Source of the DNA: Fimbriimonas ginsengisoli Gsoil 348
GTDB lineage: Bacteria > Armatimonadota > Fimbriimonadia > Fimbriimonadales > Fimbriimonadaceae
Assembly: GCF_000724625.1 (NCBI RefSeq)
Contig: NZ_CP007139.1
Location: 1,612,001 to 1,676,000, forward strand
Length of the DNA: 64,000 nt
Direction of reading: 5' to 3'
The notes under the pieces were generated by a model, which was not told the origin of the DNA, did no database searches, and worked only from the letters and a program-made list of their open reading frames with translations. Positions 8,668 to 17,415 of the stretch are shown here, piece after piece. Made by a program: the position numbers and the translations under genes. Position 1 is the stretch's first letter; the number at the start of each line of letters is the position of its first letter.

Positions 8668-11178
8668 TTACCTGAGCCAAACCGTTACGGTTCTGCCTTT
8701 GCGGACGCTGGCCGTGGGTAGGTCGGCGATAAGAACCCGTCCACGAGCATCGTTGCCGCCTTGAAGCGGAGCCCCGGGGCGACTCGTTCCCGACACGACC
8801 TGAAACTCCCGAGTCGGCCTGCCGTCGATCGAGACCTCGCGGACGTTGCCGTTAACCGGAAGGTTCAGCCGTACCCGCCACTTGCGAGAGGCCGGCATGT
8901 TTCTGAACGAACCGGAAGAGCCGCCGATCGTAAGCGTGATTTGGTTATCCTGCCGAGTTTGGGAGATCTCCGTTCGCTCCACCTTGTTTCGAAGGTATTC
9001 GTTGGAAGTTCCGTCGTCCTCCACGAGCTCGCGCCGCACGGTCCCGTTCCTATCGAGGGCGAACGCCTCGAGCGTCAGCGAGTCCCAGGGCTTCTCGCCC
9101 GTGTACTGCATCTCCGGCGCCAGGGTGATCAAGCCCCCGGCGCGAGCCCACATCGGGCATTGCCAAAGCGGAGCGCTTACGGAAACCGTTCGCGGTCCTT
9201 GGACGGTCTCCCCGGTATAGACCGAGCGCCACTGCCCCGGCGGGATCCAGACGTCTCGCTTCGTTTCGCCATCGGGACGGTCGCTCGGTGGAATCCAAGC
9301 CAGCTTGATCCGGGCGTTGCCGGTTCCTTCGTAGTACTCGAGGCGGATCGTGTGGCGGCTTCCCGCCTCTAACTGGACCTTGAACGAGTGCACCTCATTG
9401 TTCTGCGGCCGCCAGGCATCGACGACCTTGCGCCCATCGAACCAGAGCCGAATCCCGTCGTCCGAATGGGTCACGATCGTATAGGTCCCGGTCTTTGGCG
9501 CAGGCGCGGTCTCGCCGGTCCAGCGGGCGGAGAATCTGTCTTCCGGAACGCCAGCCGCCGGCGCTCCCTCCCCCCAGTCAAACGATAGTTGAGAATCGGT
9601 CCTTGTAAGGACCGGTTCCCCGGCCAACTCCACTCCCTTAAAGAACTCGGCTTTCAAGCCGCCTGTGGGAATCGGGGTTGCCGTCTCCGACTCGCTCGAT
9701 ATAATTGGGGCGACCAAGAGGTCACCGCCAAGCATGTACTGGTCGTTGTGCGCCGCTTCAGCATAGGTCGGCCACTCCAGATCGCAACGGCGCAGCAACG
9801 GCGTCCCGTCCTCATACGCCTGGTGGGCCGCTGAGTAGAGGGTCGGCATCAGACGATATCGGAGCCGCGCGTAGTCGGTCACGATCCGCTCGGCCTGGGG
9901 TCCGTACTCCCAGGGATATCTCGTCTCGCCACGGGTGCAATGGACGCGGGTCGTCGGGGAGAGACAGCCGTACTGAAGGTAGCGAACGTAAAGCTCTGGG
10001 GAGGGCTGGCCGACGTGCCCGCCCAGGTCCTCACCGAGGAACGGGGTAAGCGCGAGCACGCCCATGTCCACGCCGTTCTGCACTCCGCGCTGGAGGAATT
10101 CCCACTCCGCCCGCGTGTCGCCAGTCCACCACATCGGATACCGGTGTCCGGCGGGCTGCGGCGCGTAGCTCCGGTAACCGTTGTCGATCCCCTGGAAGTT
10201 GGTCATGATCAGCGGCCGTAGCTCGGGCCGGAAATCGAGGGTGATCGTGCGGTAAAGCCACTGCCCCCAAACCTCCTTGCGCAAGCCCGGAAGCGGCTCG
10301 CCAAGGCTGGTCGACCAGTTCCGGTCGTACCACCACACGTCGAGCCCCATCCCCAGCATCTTGGTGAGCCCCTTTCTTCGGTACTCCAGCTCCTTCGGCG
10401 AGAGCGGATCGGGCGAAACCGGATCCGGGTGGTCGTTAAACATCAACCGCACGTTCCGATCGTGAGCCTCGCGCATGAACCGGGGCATATCCGGGAAATA
10501 CTTCGACTCGACCTCGTATCCGTGCGAGCCGTTGATCCGCCAGTCGGTGTCCACCACGAACATGTCGAGCGGGATCCGCTTCTTCCGGTAGGTATCGATG
10601 ACGCCGAGCGCTTCCTGTTCGGTATAGGGATGGTAGCGGCTGTCGATGAAGCCGAGGGCGTACAGCGGCGGCTTCTCGGTCGGCCCGGTAAGGGCGAGAA
10701 AGTCGTGGCGCAGATTCTGGTAGTCGGTGGGGACGAAGACGTAAAGGTCGGTAGCGTTGTTGCCTCGGTCCCAGCCCTTGCCGGCTTGCACCAGGCGGGG
10801 ATAGTCGCTCATCGCCCACGTCTTCGGCATCTTTCCGGGCGCGGGTAGGAATTGGGACGGGACCGGCTCGTCTTTCGGCTGGTACAAAGTCTCGCCGCCC
10901 GGAGTGGTGACCTTGACCTCGCTCAGCGAGTGGGCGACCTTGGGGCAGCGGATGATGAAGCGCGGCGTCTTGATCTCGATTTCGTTGCCAGACGCCTTGC
11001 TCAGGAACCTCGGGCTCCCGATGTCGCGATTGACGACGTTGAACGTCGCACGGTCCTCAAACCCTTTCGGGCCCTTCTTCTCCAATCGGAAGAGCGACGG
11101 AGAGAGGATCTGAATCTTAATGTCGCCGCACTCCACCGCGACCGGGACGCGAGCGGCGAGGGCCAAATAACCGAACAT
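8668..11178 (-). CDS. Glycoside hydrolase family 31 (alpha-glucosidase/xylosidase-type) with inserted PA14 domain
   Basis: This is an 836-residue protein from the Met at 11178, which gives a hydrophobic start (MFGYLALAARVPVAV). An upstream Met would add 16 unlikely residues. The GH31 barrel is recognised from VVDTDWRINGSHGYE, from GLDVWWYDRNWS with the probable nucleophile Asp, and from WWTGDTRAEWEF with the probable acid/base Asp. A PA14-like domain (about residues 510-640, with THSDDGIRLWFDGRKVVD and LEYYEGTGNARIKL) is placed between the barrel and the C-terminal beta-sandwich, as in some GH31 xylosidases. It should cleave alpha-linked glucosides or xylosides from oligosaccharides. No clear partner genes flank it. 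Confidence 0.88.
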   Translation of the reverse strand: MFGYLALAARVPVAVECGDIKIQILSPSLFRLEKKGPKGFEDRATFNVVNRDIGSPRFLSKASGNEIEIKTPRFIIRCPKVAHSLSEVKVTTPGGETLYQPKDEPVPSQFLPAPGKMPKTWAMSDYPRLVQAGKGWDRGNNATDLYVFVPTDYQNLRHDFLALTGPTEKPPLYALGFIDSRYHPYTEQEALGVIDTYRKKRIPLDMFVVDTDWRINGSHGYEVESKYFPDMPRFMREAHDRNVRLMFNDHPDPVSPDPLSPKELEYRRKGLTKMLGMGLDVWWYDRNWSTSLGEPLPGLRKEVWGQWLYRTITLDFRPELRPLIMTNFQGIDNGYRSYAPQPAGHRYPMWWTGDTRAEWEFLQRGVQNGVDMGVLALTPFLGEDLGGHVGQPSPELYVRYLQYGCLSPTTRVHCTRGETRYPWEYGPQAERIVTDYARLRYRLMPTLYSAAHQAYEDGTPLLRRCDLEWPTYAEAAHNDQYMLGGDLLVAPIISSESETATPIPTGGLKAEFFKGVELAGEPVLTRTDSQLSFDWGEGAPAAGVPEDRFSARWTGETAPAPKTGTYTIVTHSDDGIRLWFDGRKVVDAWRPQNNEVHSFKVQLEAGSRHTIRLEYYEGTGNARIKLAWIPPSDRPDGETKRDVWIPPGQWRSVYTGETVQGPRTVSVSAPLWQCPMWARAGGLITLAPEMQYTGEKPWDSLTLEAFALDRNGTVRRELVEDDGTSNEYLRNKVERTEISQTRQDNQITLTIGGSSGSFRNMPASRKWRVRLNLPVNGNVREVSIDGRPTREFQVVSGTSRPGAPLQGGNDARGRVLIADLPTASVRKGRTVTVWLR

Positions 11179-11271
11179 GCCAACAGGATAACCTCTCGGT
11201 ATGGCCAACGCGCACGAGGGCAGCACTGGCCGTCGGAAGAATCCTTAACCATTGGCGAGCTAAACTGTCGC

Positions 11272-11595
11272 ATGCCCAAGAAGAGTTACGAGGCGACGTT
11301 TTACTATCAGGTGACCATCGTGCGAGAGGGGACGATCGAGATCGATGTGCCCGCGGGCGCTCCGGCGGATTACAACCCGTTCGACGGGAAAGAGATCGGC
11401 GAGGTGATCGACCAGTACGAGTCGAGCCTGGGCGAGCCGGAAATGATCGTCGACGACGAAAATCCTGAAGGGGAGCGGCTGATGGACGTGCTGCTTCACG
11501 ACCCCGAGTCCGGCGAGGTTGTCCGCGTCACCCGCCACGAGGGCGGCCCCAATCTCGTCGCGGCCGAAGTCGAGCTCGACGAAGACGAGGAGTAG
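11272..11595 (+). CDS. Hypothetical acidic protein
   Basis: This is a 107-residue cytosolic protein starting at the ATG at 11272 (MPKKSYEATFYYQV). The frame is open upstream but antisense to the GH31 gene, so this is the first sensible start. The protein is strongly acidic, ends in LDEDEE and has no Cys. The N-terminal half looks like a short beta-strand pair (ATFYYQVTIVREGTIEIDV). I do not recognise a family. It is divergent from the GH31 gene with about 90 bp between start codons. Confidence 0.6.
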   Translation: MPKKSYEATFYYQVTIVREGTIEIDVPAGAPADYNPFDGKEIGEVIDQYESSLGEPEMIVDDENPEGERLMDVLLHDPESGEVVRVTRHEGGPNLVAAEVELDEDEE

Positions 11596-11740
11596 CGCTA
11601 AGGTACGGCCGGCGATCACATTGAGGTAATCCCGGCCTTGCAGGCTGAGCATCCGGGATTCTTTCGTGAGGGCGATGGTCTCCGCCCGGCCGCGGCGGTT
11701 CGGTGTCGCGGCAGGCGCTTTAATTCCTATACTCAACGAG

Positions 11741-12931
11741 ATGCTCGTCGCCGCCATCGCCATTTCGACATTCCTTCGAGGCTCCGAGATCGACGCCAAG
11801 AAGCTTCAGGCGCTTGTCGAACGAGCGCGAAAGACAGACTCTTCGGCCCTGGTCGTCTACGCCGACGGCAAGAAGGTCGTGGTCGAAACCTTCGGATGGG
11901 CGGTAAAGCCGATCCACTGTATGTCGGCGACAAAATCGATCGTCTCTCTTGCCGTCGGCATTCTCATCGCGGAAGGGAAACTGGAGAGCGTCGACGTCCC
12001 GGTCAGCCGTTTCTACCCCGGCTACACCGGAGGCGGCAAGGAAGCGATCACGATTCGGCACCTCCTGACTCACTCTTCGGGAATTCGGGCGAATGAGACG
12101 ACGGAGGATATCTACTCGAGTTCGGACTTCGTCAAGAACGCCCTCGATGCTCCCTTGGCCGCGCCTCCCGGCACCGCATACTTCTACAACAATCGAGCGG
12201 TAAACCTTCTGGCGGGGGTCGTCGGCAAGGCGGCGGGAGAGCCTCTTGACCTCTTTCTCGACAAGCGGCTGTTCAAACCGCTGGGCATCGTCGATTACCA
12301 TTGGGCGAAAGATCCGGTCGGGAACCCGCAAGGGATGTCCGGCCTCGCCATCCTCCCCAACGACCTGGCCAAGATCGGCCTCATGTTGGCCGCCGGGGGT
12401 GTTTGGGAAGGAAAAACCGTCGTTCCCCAGGCCTGGATCGACGAATCCACCCGCGTGACCCCGCTCTCCGAGCAATGGGGCCAGCCAACCGGATTCCTCT
12501 GGTGGGGCGTGCCCACTAGTTGGAAGCTCTCCATCACCTACTACACCCTTCAGAGATGGAAACAGGAGGCCCCCGAGTCGATCGTGGAGCGCCTGAGGCC
12601 CCTCGAAAACCGGGTGTACGACAATCAGGCCACCGCCATCTCGGCGGTACGGAAGCTACTGGGACCGGGCCGCGACTTTCGCACCATGCTCCCCCTCCTG
12701 AAGTCCCTGGGCAATCCGCCCAGTGCCTACTCGCCCAAAGTAGATCGCGGCGACGCCGGCCCTTATCCCGGCTTTTACGCCCAGGGTTTTCTCGGGAACT
12801 ACCTTGTGGTCTTGCCTAAAGTAAACATCGTCGCCGTTCGGATGAACGCGGCCGATCCGAAGAAGAAAGGTCCGCTGGATCCATTCGACGACTTCGTCGA
12901 GAGTGTTCTGGCTCTTAAAGATGGGCTCTAA
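11741..12931 (+). CDS. Serine hydrolase of the class C beta-lactamase/PBP4* family, exported
   Basis: This 396-residue protein has a short hydrophobic N-terminus (MLVAAIAISTFL). The beta-lactamase-family nucleophile motif SxxK is SATK within CMSATKSIVSLAVG. The second motif YxN is YNN (YFYNNRAVN), and ITIRHLLTHSSGI is the usual sequence between them. Members act as esterases, D-aminopeptidases or penicillin-binding-like hydrolases, and true beta-lactamase activity is uncommon. The ATG at 11741 is preferred over a Met 25 codons upstream because it places the signal at the N-terminus. A related protein with a clearer third motif is at 60826-62229. Confidence 0.85.
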   Translation: MLVAAIAISTFLRGSEIDAKKLQALVERARKTDSSALVVYADGKKVVVETFGWAVKPIHCMSATKSIVSLAVGILIAEGKLESVDVPVSRFYPGYTGGGKEAITIRHLLTHSSGIRANETTEDIYSSSDFVKNALDAPLAAPPGTAYFYNNRAVNLLAGVVGKAAGEPLDLFLDKRLFKPLGIVDYHWAKDPVGNPQGMSGLAILPNDLAKIGLMLAAGGVWEGKTVVPQAWIDESTRVTPLSEQWGQPTGFLWWGVPTSWKLSITYYTLQRWKQEAPESIVERLRPLENRVYDNQATAISAVRKLLGPGRDFRTMLPLLKSLGNPPSAYSPKVDRGDAGPYPGFYAQGFLGNYLVVLPKVNIVAVRMNAADPKKKGPLDPFDDFVESVLALKDGL

Positions 12932-13018
12932 AGCCGGTGGCGTTCCCCGGCGACGGTATCGCACGGGTTCTCTCGCGGCAACGTGCTGAACACCTTGAAG
13001 TTCTAGGCGGCATATGGA

Positions 13019-13114
13019 GGGGCTCTGCGACCCTTTCAGGGTCGGGCAATGGGCGGTCCTTCTTTCCCGGGGTAGGAAACCCCGGGCTAATTTATGTGAC
13101 CTCTCCGAGGTCGG
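13019..13114 (+). repeat. ~95-bp structured interspersed repeat, copy A
   Basis: The order of elements is TCTGCGACCC-TTTCA-GGGTCG, then GGGCGGTCCTT, a CCCGGGG/CCCCGGG stem enclosing GGAAA, GGGCTAATTTATG and a closing CTCCGAGGTCGG. Copies with the same order are at 13281-13377 (inverted) and 20175-20272. The stretch 12932-13518 has no convincing gene; apparent short reading frames there are made of this repeat. Confidence 0.7.
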
Positions 13115-13280
13115 AACGGATGCAGCGTTTTACGGCGAAGCCGTGTAGCCGCAGGTTGGTTCGTACCTGCGGACAGCCCCGAATGGCCGACAAAGTTGCA
13201 CAAGAACATCCAAAGAATGAAGGTTGACGGTCTCTCGCGGACCGACACGGCTCATTTCCGGGATTCTCCCTTCCGGGCAT

Positions 13281-13377
13281 CCACCCTGGAAGGGTGCCAG
13301 AAATTAGCCCCGGGTTTCCTGCCCGGGGAACAAGGGCCGGCCCGAATCGACCCCGGAGGCGGTCGCAGACCCCCCAG
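13281..13377 (-). repeat. ~95-bp structured interspersed repeat, copy B (inverted)
   Basis: Read on the minus strand it gives GGTCTGCGACCG, then CTCCGGGGTCG, GGGCCGGCCCTTG, an CCCCGGG/CCCGGGG stem, GGAAAC, GGGGCTAATTTCTGG and CACCCTTCCAGGGTGG. This is the same order as copy A. Stem bases differ from copy A but remain paired. Confidence 0.65.
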
Positions 13378-13518
13378 ACTAGATCAAGGAGTCGTAGTCG
13401 CGGTGATTACCGATGAAGGACCAGACGCAATGTTGCCAAGGCGCCCGACGACGCAGATGCCAGTGCCGGACAACAGGACAGTCAAGATGTCAGATTGGTC
13501 CGTTTGAACCTAAAAGGA

Positions 13519-13878
13519 TGGTGGAGGCGGGGAGAGTTGAACTCCCTTCCAAAACCGTCGGCCTCTCAATTAACCACGAGCGTCTCCCCTGTACTTTATC
13601 TCGACGCCGCCCTCTGCCGGGGCCGCCTGGGCGGTCGTCCAGTCTGATTTATTTAGATCGGCTCGCTACAGACGGAAGCTTGCCAACCGATCCGGATTTT
13701 ATTAGACCCGTGAACGCTCCCTACCGGCTCGAGAACGACGGACCCGCTAGCCTAAATTAGGCAGCGAAGGCGTAGTTGTTATTCGCAGCTACTTTTTTTC
13801 CCGTTTTTTACGTGGCCAACGAGAATCCACGGCTCGCAACTAAGAGTCGATCCGGCTCTGTCGAACCCGTTCGCCCCC
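13519..13878 (-). ncRNA. ssrA: Transfer-messenger RNA (tmRNA)
   Basis: About 360 nt on the minus strand. The 5' end GGGGGCG pairs with CGCCTCC before the encoded 3' ACCA, with a G3-U pair as required for alanyl-tRNA synthetase. The T-arm is GTTCAACTC followed by the acceptor strand, and the 5' side has GGGTTCGACAGAG. The tag frame (13757-13789, minus) reads from GCT to TAA and encodes AANNNYAFAA, preceded by AGTA, the usual sequence before a resume codon. tmRNA with SmpB rescues stalled ribosomes and marks the nascent peptide for proteolysis. No smpB gene is in the window. A TAGAAT-like -10 lies about 17-22 nt upstream of the mature 5' end. Confidence 0.95.
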
Positions 13879-13916
13879 ATTTGACATCTCTATTCTACTC
13901 CGCCGGCGTCCCCCCC

Positions 13917-13976
13917 GTAACATCGGCTCCCCGCCGATGAGCCCAATGACGCTCATCGGCGGGGAGCCGATGCTAA
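13917..13976. repeat. Long palindromic hairpin repeat between tmRNA and lipoprotein gene
   Basis: Sequence around CATCGGCTCCCCGCCGATG is repeated in inverted form, giving a stem of about 19 bp (roughly 13921-13939 with 13953-13971) that also contains nested hairpins. It lies just after the stop codon of the minus-strand Ig-like gene and upstream of the tmRNA promoter, so it could be the lipoprotein gene's terminator. Confidence 0.7.
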
Positions 13977-13979
13977 TTT

Positions 13980-15548
13980 CTAGGGGAGCGCCTCCAGTTT
14001 CACGTTGTCCAGACCCCAGCTCTGGTTCGCCAAAGTGCGCGTCAACGCCGCGCCGAAGACGATCTGAGCGGTGGTGCCGGAGTGTGGAACGGTGAGCGTG
14101 ATCCTGTACACGGTGTCCTTGTACAGGATCGTTCCGGCAAACGGATAGCCCAACACGTTCGCCTCGAGCCGCCCGGTCCCCGGGGCGTTCGCGGCATTGT
14201 CGGGGTACGACTGCGTCTTACCGGTCACATTGGAGAAGCCGTAGTTGAACTTGCTAGTTCCGTCGAACGTGATATTGAGAAGGTCGTTCTCCCAGTCGCC
14301 GATCACGAACAGGTCGAACGTGAGCCGAAGGCTCGTATGCGGCGTTAGCCCGGTCAGAGACAACGTTGCGGTGTCGCTTCCGGACAGGCGGCCGAGGAAG
14401 ATTCGGCCGGTAGGGGAAGTTTCATTCTTGGTGGTCGGCGTCCAATCCGCTGGGATCCCGGTGTCGAAGTTGTAGGTCTTCACCGTCGGCGCGACCACAG
14501 TGATGGTGGCGGTCGCCGAGCTTCTTGGGTCGGCCGTACTCGTCACCACGACGCGGTAGGTTCCCGGAGAGTTGGGCGCCGTGAAAAGCCCGGCGGAGGT
14601 AACCGTTCCCCCATCGGGCGCAGTCCATGCCACCGCCTTGTTCTTGGGACCGGTTACGGTAGCGGTGAACGTTCGTTGAGTCCCGGTGACCATCGTGGTC
14701 GTCGTTGGCGAAACCGTGACGACGATGGCGCGTACCTGAACGCTGACGGTGGCCGACTTCGTCGGATCCTGAACGCTCTTGGCGGTCACGGTATATGTTC
14801 CCGCCGTCGACGGCGCGGTGTAGAGGCCGGTCGAGGTGATCGTTCCCTGCGAGGCGCTCCAGGTGACGTTGGTGTTCGTGGCGTTCGTTACGATGGCATC
14901 GAAGTCGATAGTCTCCGTGGTCCCCAGCACCGCGTTTTGCGGGGTTACGAACACCGTCAATTCGGTACCGCTTACGGTTACGGTGGTGCTGCCGCTGACA
15001 TCGGGCCGGGCAACGCTATGCGCAGTGATCGTGTAGACGCCGGCGGTATTCGGCGCGGTGAAGAAGCCGGTCGGCGTAATGGAGCCGCCGCTCGCCTCCC
15101 AAGTCACGCTCTGGTCGGCAACGCCGGTGACGGTAGCGGTAAAGCTTCGGCTCTGGCCCAAACCCAAAGTGGTGCCCGCGGGGGTTACGGCGACGACCAC
15201 ATCCCCGGTCGCTACCGTCACGGTGGCGATCGCCGAGACGCCAGGATCCGCCACGCTTGTAGCTCGAACGGTGTAGGTGCCGGTCGCGGCCGGAGCAGTG
15301 AACAGCCCCGAGTTTGAGATCGAACCGCCGGAAGCGGACCAGCTAACGCCCGTGCTTTCGGTTCCGGTCACCGTTGCCGTAAAGCTCTTGGTCGCGCCCG
15401 GCGCGACGGTTGCGGTGGTTGGGCTTATCGAGATCGAAATCCCGCCCGGGTTGTTAGTGCCACCCCCGCCTCCTCCTCCGCCGCATCCTAAAGACAGGAC
15501 GAGGGAGAGAAGGAGAAGAAACACCAAACCACAGACGCGCTTAGTCAC
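13980..15548 (-). CDS. Ig-like repeat surface lipoprotein
   Basis: This 522-residue protein has a lipoprotein-type signal ending at Cys22 (LVLSLGC), followed by a Gly run that would act as a flexible spacer. Four BIG2-like immunoglobulin repeats of about 85 residues follow (around 35-375), each with the pattern VTG-x-VSWSASGG-x-I-x-GLFTAP-x-GTYTV-x-A-x-S-x-DP. The C-terminal ~150 residues form a separate beta-rich, non-catalytic-looking domain (TYNFDTGIPADWTP onward). It is probably a cell-surface binding or adhesion protein. Translation appears to start at GTG. The repeats are similar in DNA as well, suggesting internal duplication. Confidence 0.85.
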   Translation of the reverse strand: MTKRVCGLVFLLLLSLVLSLGCGGGGGGGGTNNPGGISISISPTTATVAPGATKSFTATVTGTESTGVSWSASGGSISNSGLFTAPAATGTYTVRATSVADPGVSAIATVTVATGDVVVAVTPAGTTLGLGQSRSFTATVTGVADQSVTWEASGGSITPTGFFTAPNTAGVYTITAHSVARPDVSGSTTVTVSGTELTVFVTPQNAVLGTTETIDFDAIVTNATNTNVTWSASQGTITSTGLYTAPSTAGTYTVTAKSVQDPTKSATVSVQVRAIVVTVSPTTTTMVTGTQRTFTATVTGPKNKAVAWTAPDGGTVTSAGLFTAPNSPGTYRVVVTSTADPRSSATATITVVAPTVKTYNFDTGIPADWTPTTKNETSPTGRIFLGRLSGSDTATLSLTGLTPHTSLRLTFDLFVIGDWENDLLNITFDGTSKFNYGFSNVTGKTQSYPDNAANAPGTGRLEANVLGYPFAGTILYKDTVYRITLTVPHSGTTAQIVFGAALTRTLANQSWGLDNVKLEALP

Positions 15549-15650
15549 ATGAGCCTCCGGAGATACCTATCGATAGAGAGTGCGCTCGAAGCTCGAGAGT
15601 TCGCTTGAGCGCGTTAAGGCGGCGGACCTTCCGCTCGTTCTACCTCCGTA
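15549..15650. repeat. Imperfect ~100-bp direct repeat, left copy
   Basis: It starts ATGAGCCTCCG and shares with 17249-17345 the ordered blocks GAGAGTGCG, GTTCGC-TGA-CGC-TTA, GCGG-GGA and CTC-TTC. A small hairpin near its end is GCGGA/TCCGC here and GGGGA/TCCCC in the right copy, a compensatory change. The two copies bracket the DHA2 transporter gene. Confidence 0.55.
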
Positions 15651-15731
15651 ACGGCCCCGAGGCCACGATCGGCCAGCTCGGCCACAACGGGATTGCCGCC
15701 CATTAGCAGAGTTGGCGAATAATCGAATGAC

Positions 15732-17252
15732 TTGAATCACGGCCCCACCGCATGTGACAACGCCGTCATCCTCGCCTCGCATTCCAAGAACGCGGCGCGG
15801 CGGACAGGATCTTGGGCGTTGGCCGCCGCAATCCTCGGCTCCAGCATGGCCTTCATCGATGGAACCGCGGTCAACGTGGCGCTGCCGGCTATCCAGTCGG
15901 CGCTTCACGCCTCGGTAACCGAAATCCAGTGGCTGGTTGAGTCGTACACTTTGTTCCTGGCTGCCCTGCTCCTGACGGGCGGTTCGCTCGGTGACCTCTT
16001 CGGTCAGGCGAGAATCTTCGGCATCGGCGTCATCCTATTTACCGCCGCCTCCGTCTGGTGCGGTCTCTCACCGAACATTACCGATCTGATCGTTGCGCGA
16101 GCGGTTCAGGGGGTCGGCGGCGCGCTCCTCGTGCCCACAAGCTTGGCGTTGGTTAGCGTATCGTTCCCTCGCGAAGAGTTGGGCAACGCGATCGGCCTCT
16201 GGTCCGGACTTACCTCGATCGCCGCTGCGGCCGGGCCGGTTATCGGCGGCTTCCTCGCCCAGCATTTCTCGTGGCGGTGGGTGTTTTTTATCAATGTACC
16301 GATCGCCGTCGCCGTGCTGGCCATCGTCAAGTGGCGAGTCCCGGCATCCGCCCCGGCTGAGAATCGGCCGGCGATCGACTGGAGCGGAACGGTGTTGGCC
16401 ACGCTCGGCCTCGGGGGAGTCGTCTACGGTTTCTTGCAGTCGTCGGCCACCGCCGGCGTCGCCGGGGCCCTCGCACTCGCCGGGTTCGTGGTCGTCGAAT
16501 GGCGCGAGAGATCGCCGATGCTGCCGCTGACTCTGTTTAAATCGCTGGATTTCACCGGTACCGGTCTGCTCACGCTATTCCTTTACGGCGCCCTGAGCGG
16601 AGTGTTTTTCTTCTTGCCGCTGAACCTGGTCCAGGTGCAGGGGTACTCGGAGACGGCGGCCGGGGCGGCGCTGCTGCCGTTTATCGTTCTCGTCGGCACC
16701 CTTTCGCGCTGGTCGGGCCGCCTTCTGGATCGCTTTCCCGCACGGGCTCTGTTGACTGTCGGACCGCTGCTGGCGTCGGTCGGATTCGTCTTGTTCAGCA
16801 TGCCCGGGATCGGAGGTTCCTATTGGACGACGTTCTTCCCCGGCTGCCTCGTCCTTGGTTTCGGCATGGCAATCACCGTCGCCCCGTTGACCACGACCGT
16901 GATGAACTCGGTCGGCTCCGACCGCGCCGGAATCGCTTCAGGGGTGAACAACGCGCTTTCCCGAGTGGCGGGTCTGATCGCGATCGCGGGATTTGGCATC
17001 GTGATGACCTGGGTCTTCAATCGTCGCTTGGATTCCGACCCGAGCCTGTCGGCCGGGCAACGCGCCCAAATCGACCGTTCCAAGCTGGCCGCCGCCGCCA
17101 AATCAGGCCCTGAGGCAAACGCCGTGAAAGAGTCATTCGTCTCCGGCTTTCGCGCGGTCATGTGGGTCGGATTCGGGTTAGCCGTAATCGGAGCGGCCAG
17201 TTCTGCTCTACTCATCGGAAGGCAAAAACCACGGGTAGAAGGAGCAGAATGA
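15732..17252 (+). CDS. MFS transporter, DHA2 (EmrB/QacA) family
   Basis: This is a membrane protein of about 506 residues with some 14 hydrophobic segments, as usual for DHA2 drug:proton antiporters. Family motifs include AFIDGTAVNVALPAIQ in TM1 (motif D1) and the TM4-5 region AVQGVGGALLVPTSLALVS. The SGVNNALSRVAGLIAIAGF stretch in the second half is also typical. It probably exports toxic organic compounds. The start is assigned to TTG at 15732, which has only a weak ribosome-binding site; later starts in the first 25 codons are possible. Imperfect direct repeats lie on both sides of the gene. Confidence 0.85.
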   Translation: MNHGPTACDNAVILASHSKNAARRTGSWALAAAILGSSMAFIDGTAVNVALPAIQSALHASVTEIQWLVESYTLFLAALLLTGGSLGDLFGQARIFGIGVILFTAASVWCGLSPNITDLIVARAVQGVGGALLVPTSLALVSVSFPREELGNAIGLWSGLTSIAAAAGPVIGGFLAQHFSWRWVFFINVPIAVAVLAIVKWRVPASAPAENRPAIDWSGTVLATLGLGGVVYGFLQSSATAGVAGALALAGFVVVEWRERSPMLPLTLFKSLDFTGTGLLTLFLYGALSGVFFFLPLNLVQVQGYSETAAGAALLPFIVLVGTLSRWSGRLLDRFPARALLTVGPLLASVGFVLFSMPGIGGSYWTTFFPGCLVLGFGMAITVAPLTTTVMNSVGSDRAGIASGVNNALSRVAGLIAIAGFGIVMTWVFNRRLDSDPSLSAGQRAQIDRSKLAAAAKSGPEANAVKESFVSGFRAVMWVGFGLAVIGAASSALLIGRQKPRVEGAE

Positions 17253-17345
17253 GCCTCCGAACACCTCTGCATCGAGAGTGCGGACGAGACATTAGTGTTC
17301 GCCTGAACGCATTAGCGGGGGAAGTCCCCTCATTCCAGTTCTGTA
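17249..17345. repeat. Imperfect ~100-bp direct repeat, right copy
   Basis: It overlaps the stop codon of the DHA2 gene and matches the left copy at 15549-15650 in block order and orientation. It lies in the 163-bp gap before the calpain-like gene. Confidence 0.55.
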
Positions 17346-17415
17346 GCTCCACGTGGAATGCTTGCCGCTTCGCAGATGTTATTTACGTGTTCAACGGTTG
17401 ATAATGTAGGGCGTT

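Noticed and set aside
13413-13760. Plus-strand reading frame of about 115 codons
   Set aside because: It is the antisense of the tmRNA and has no protein-like composition.
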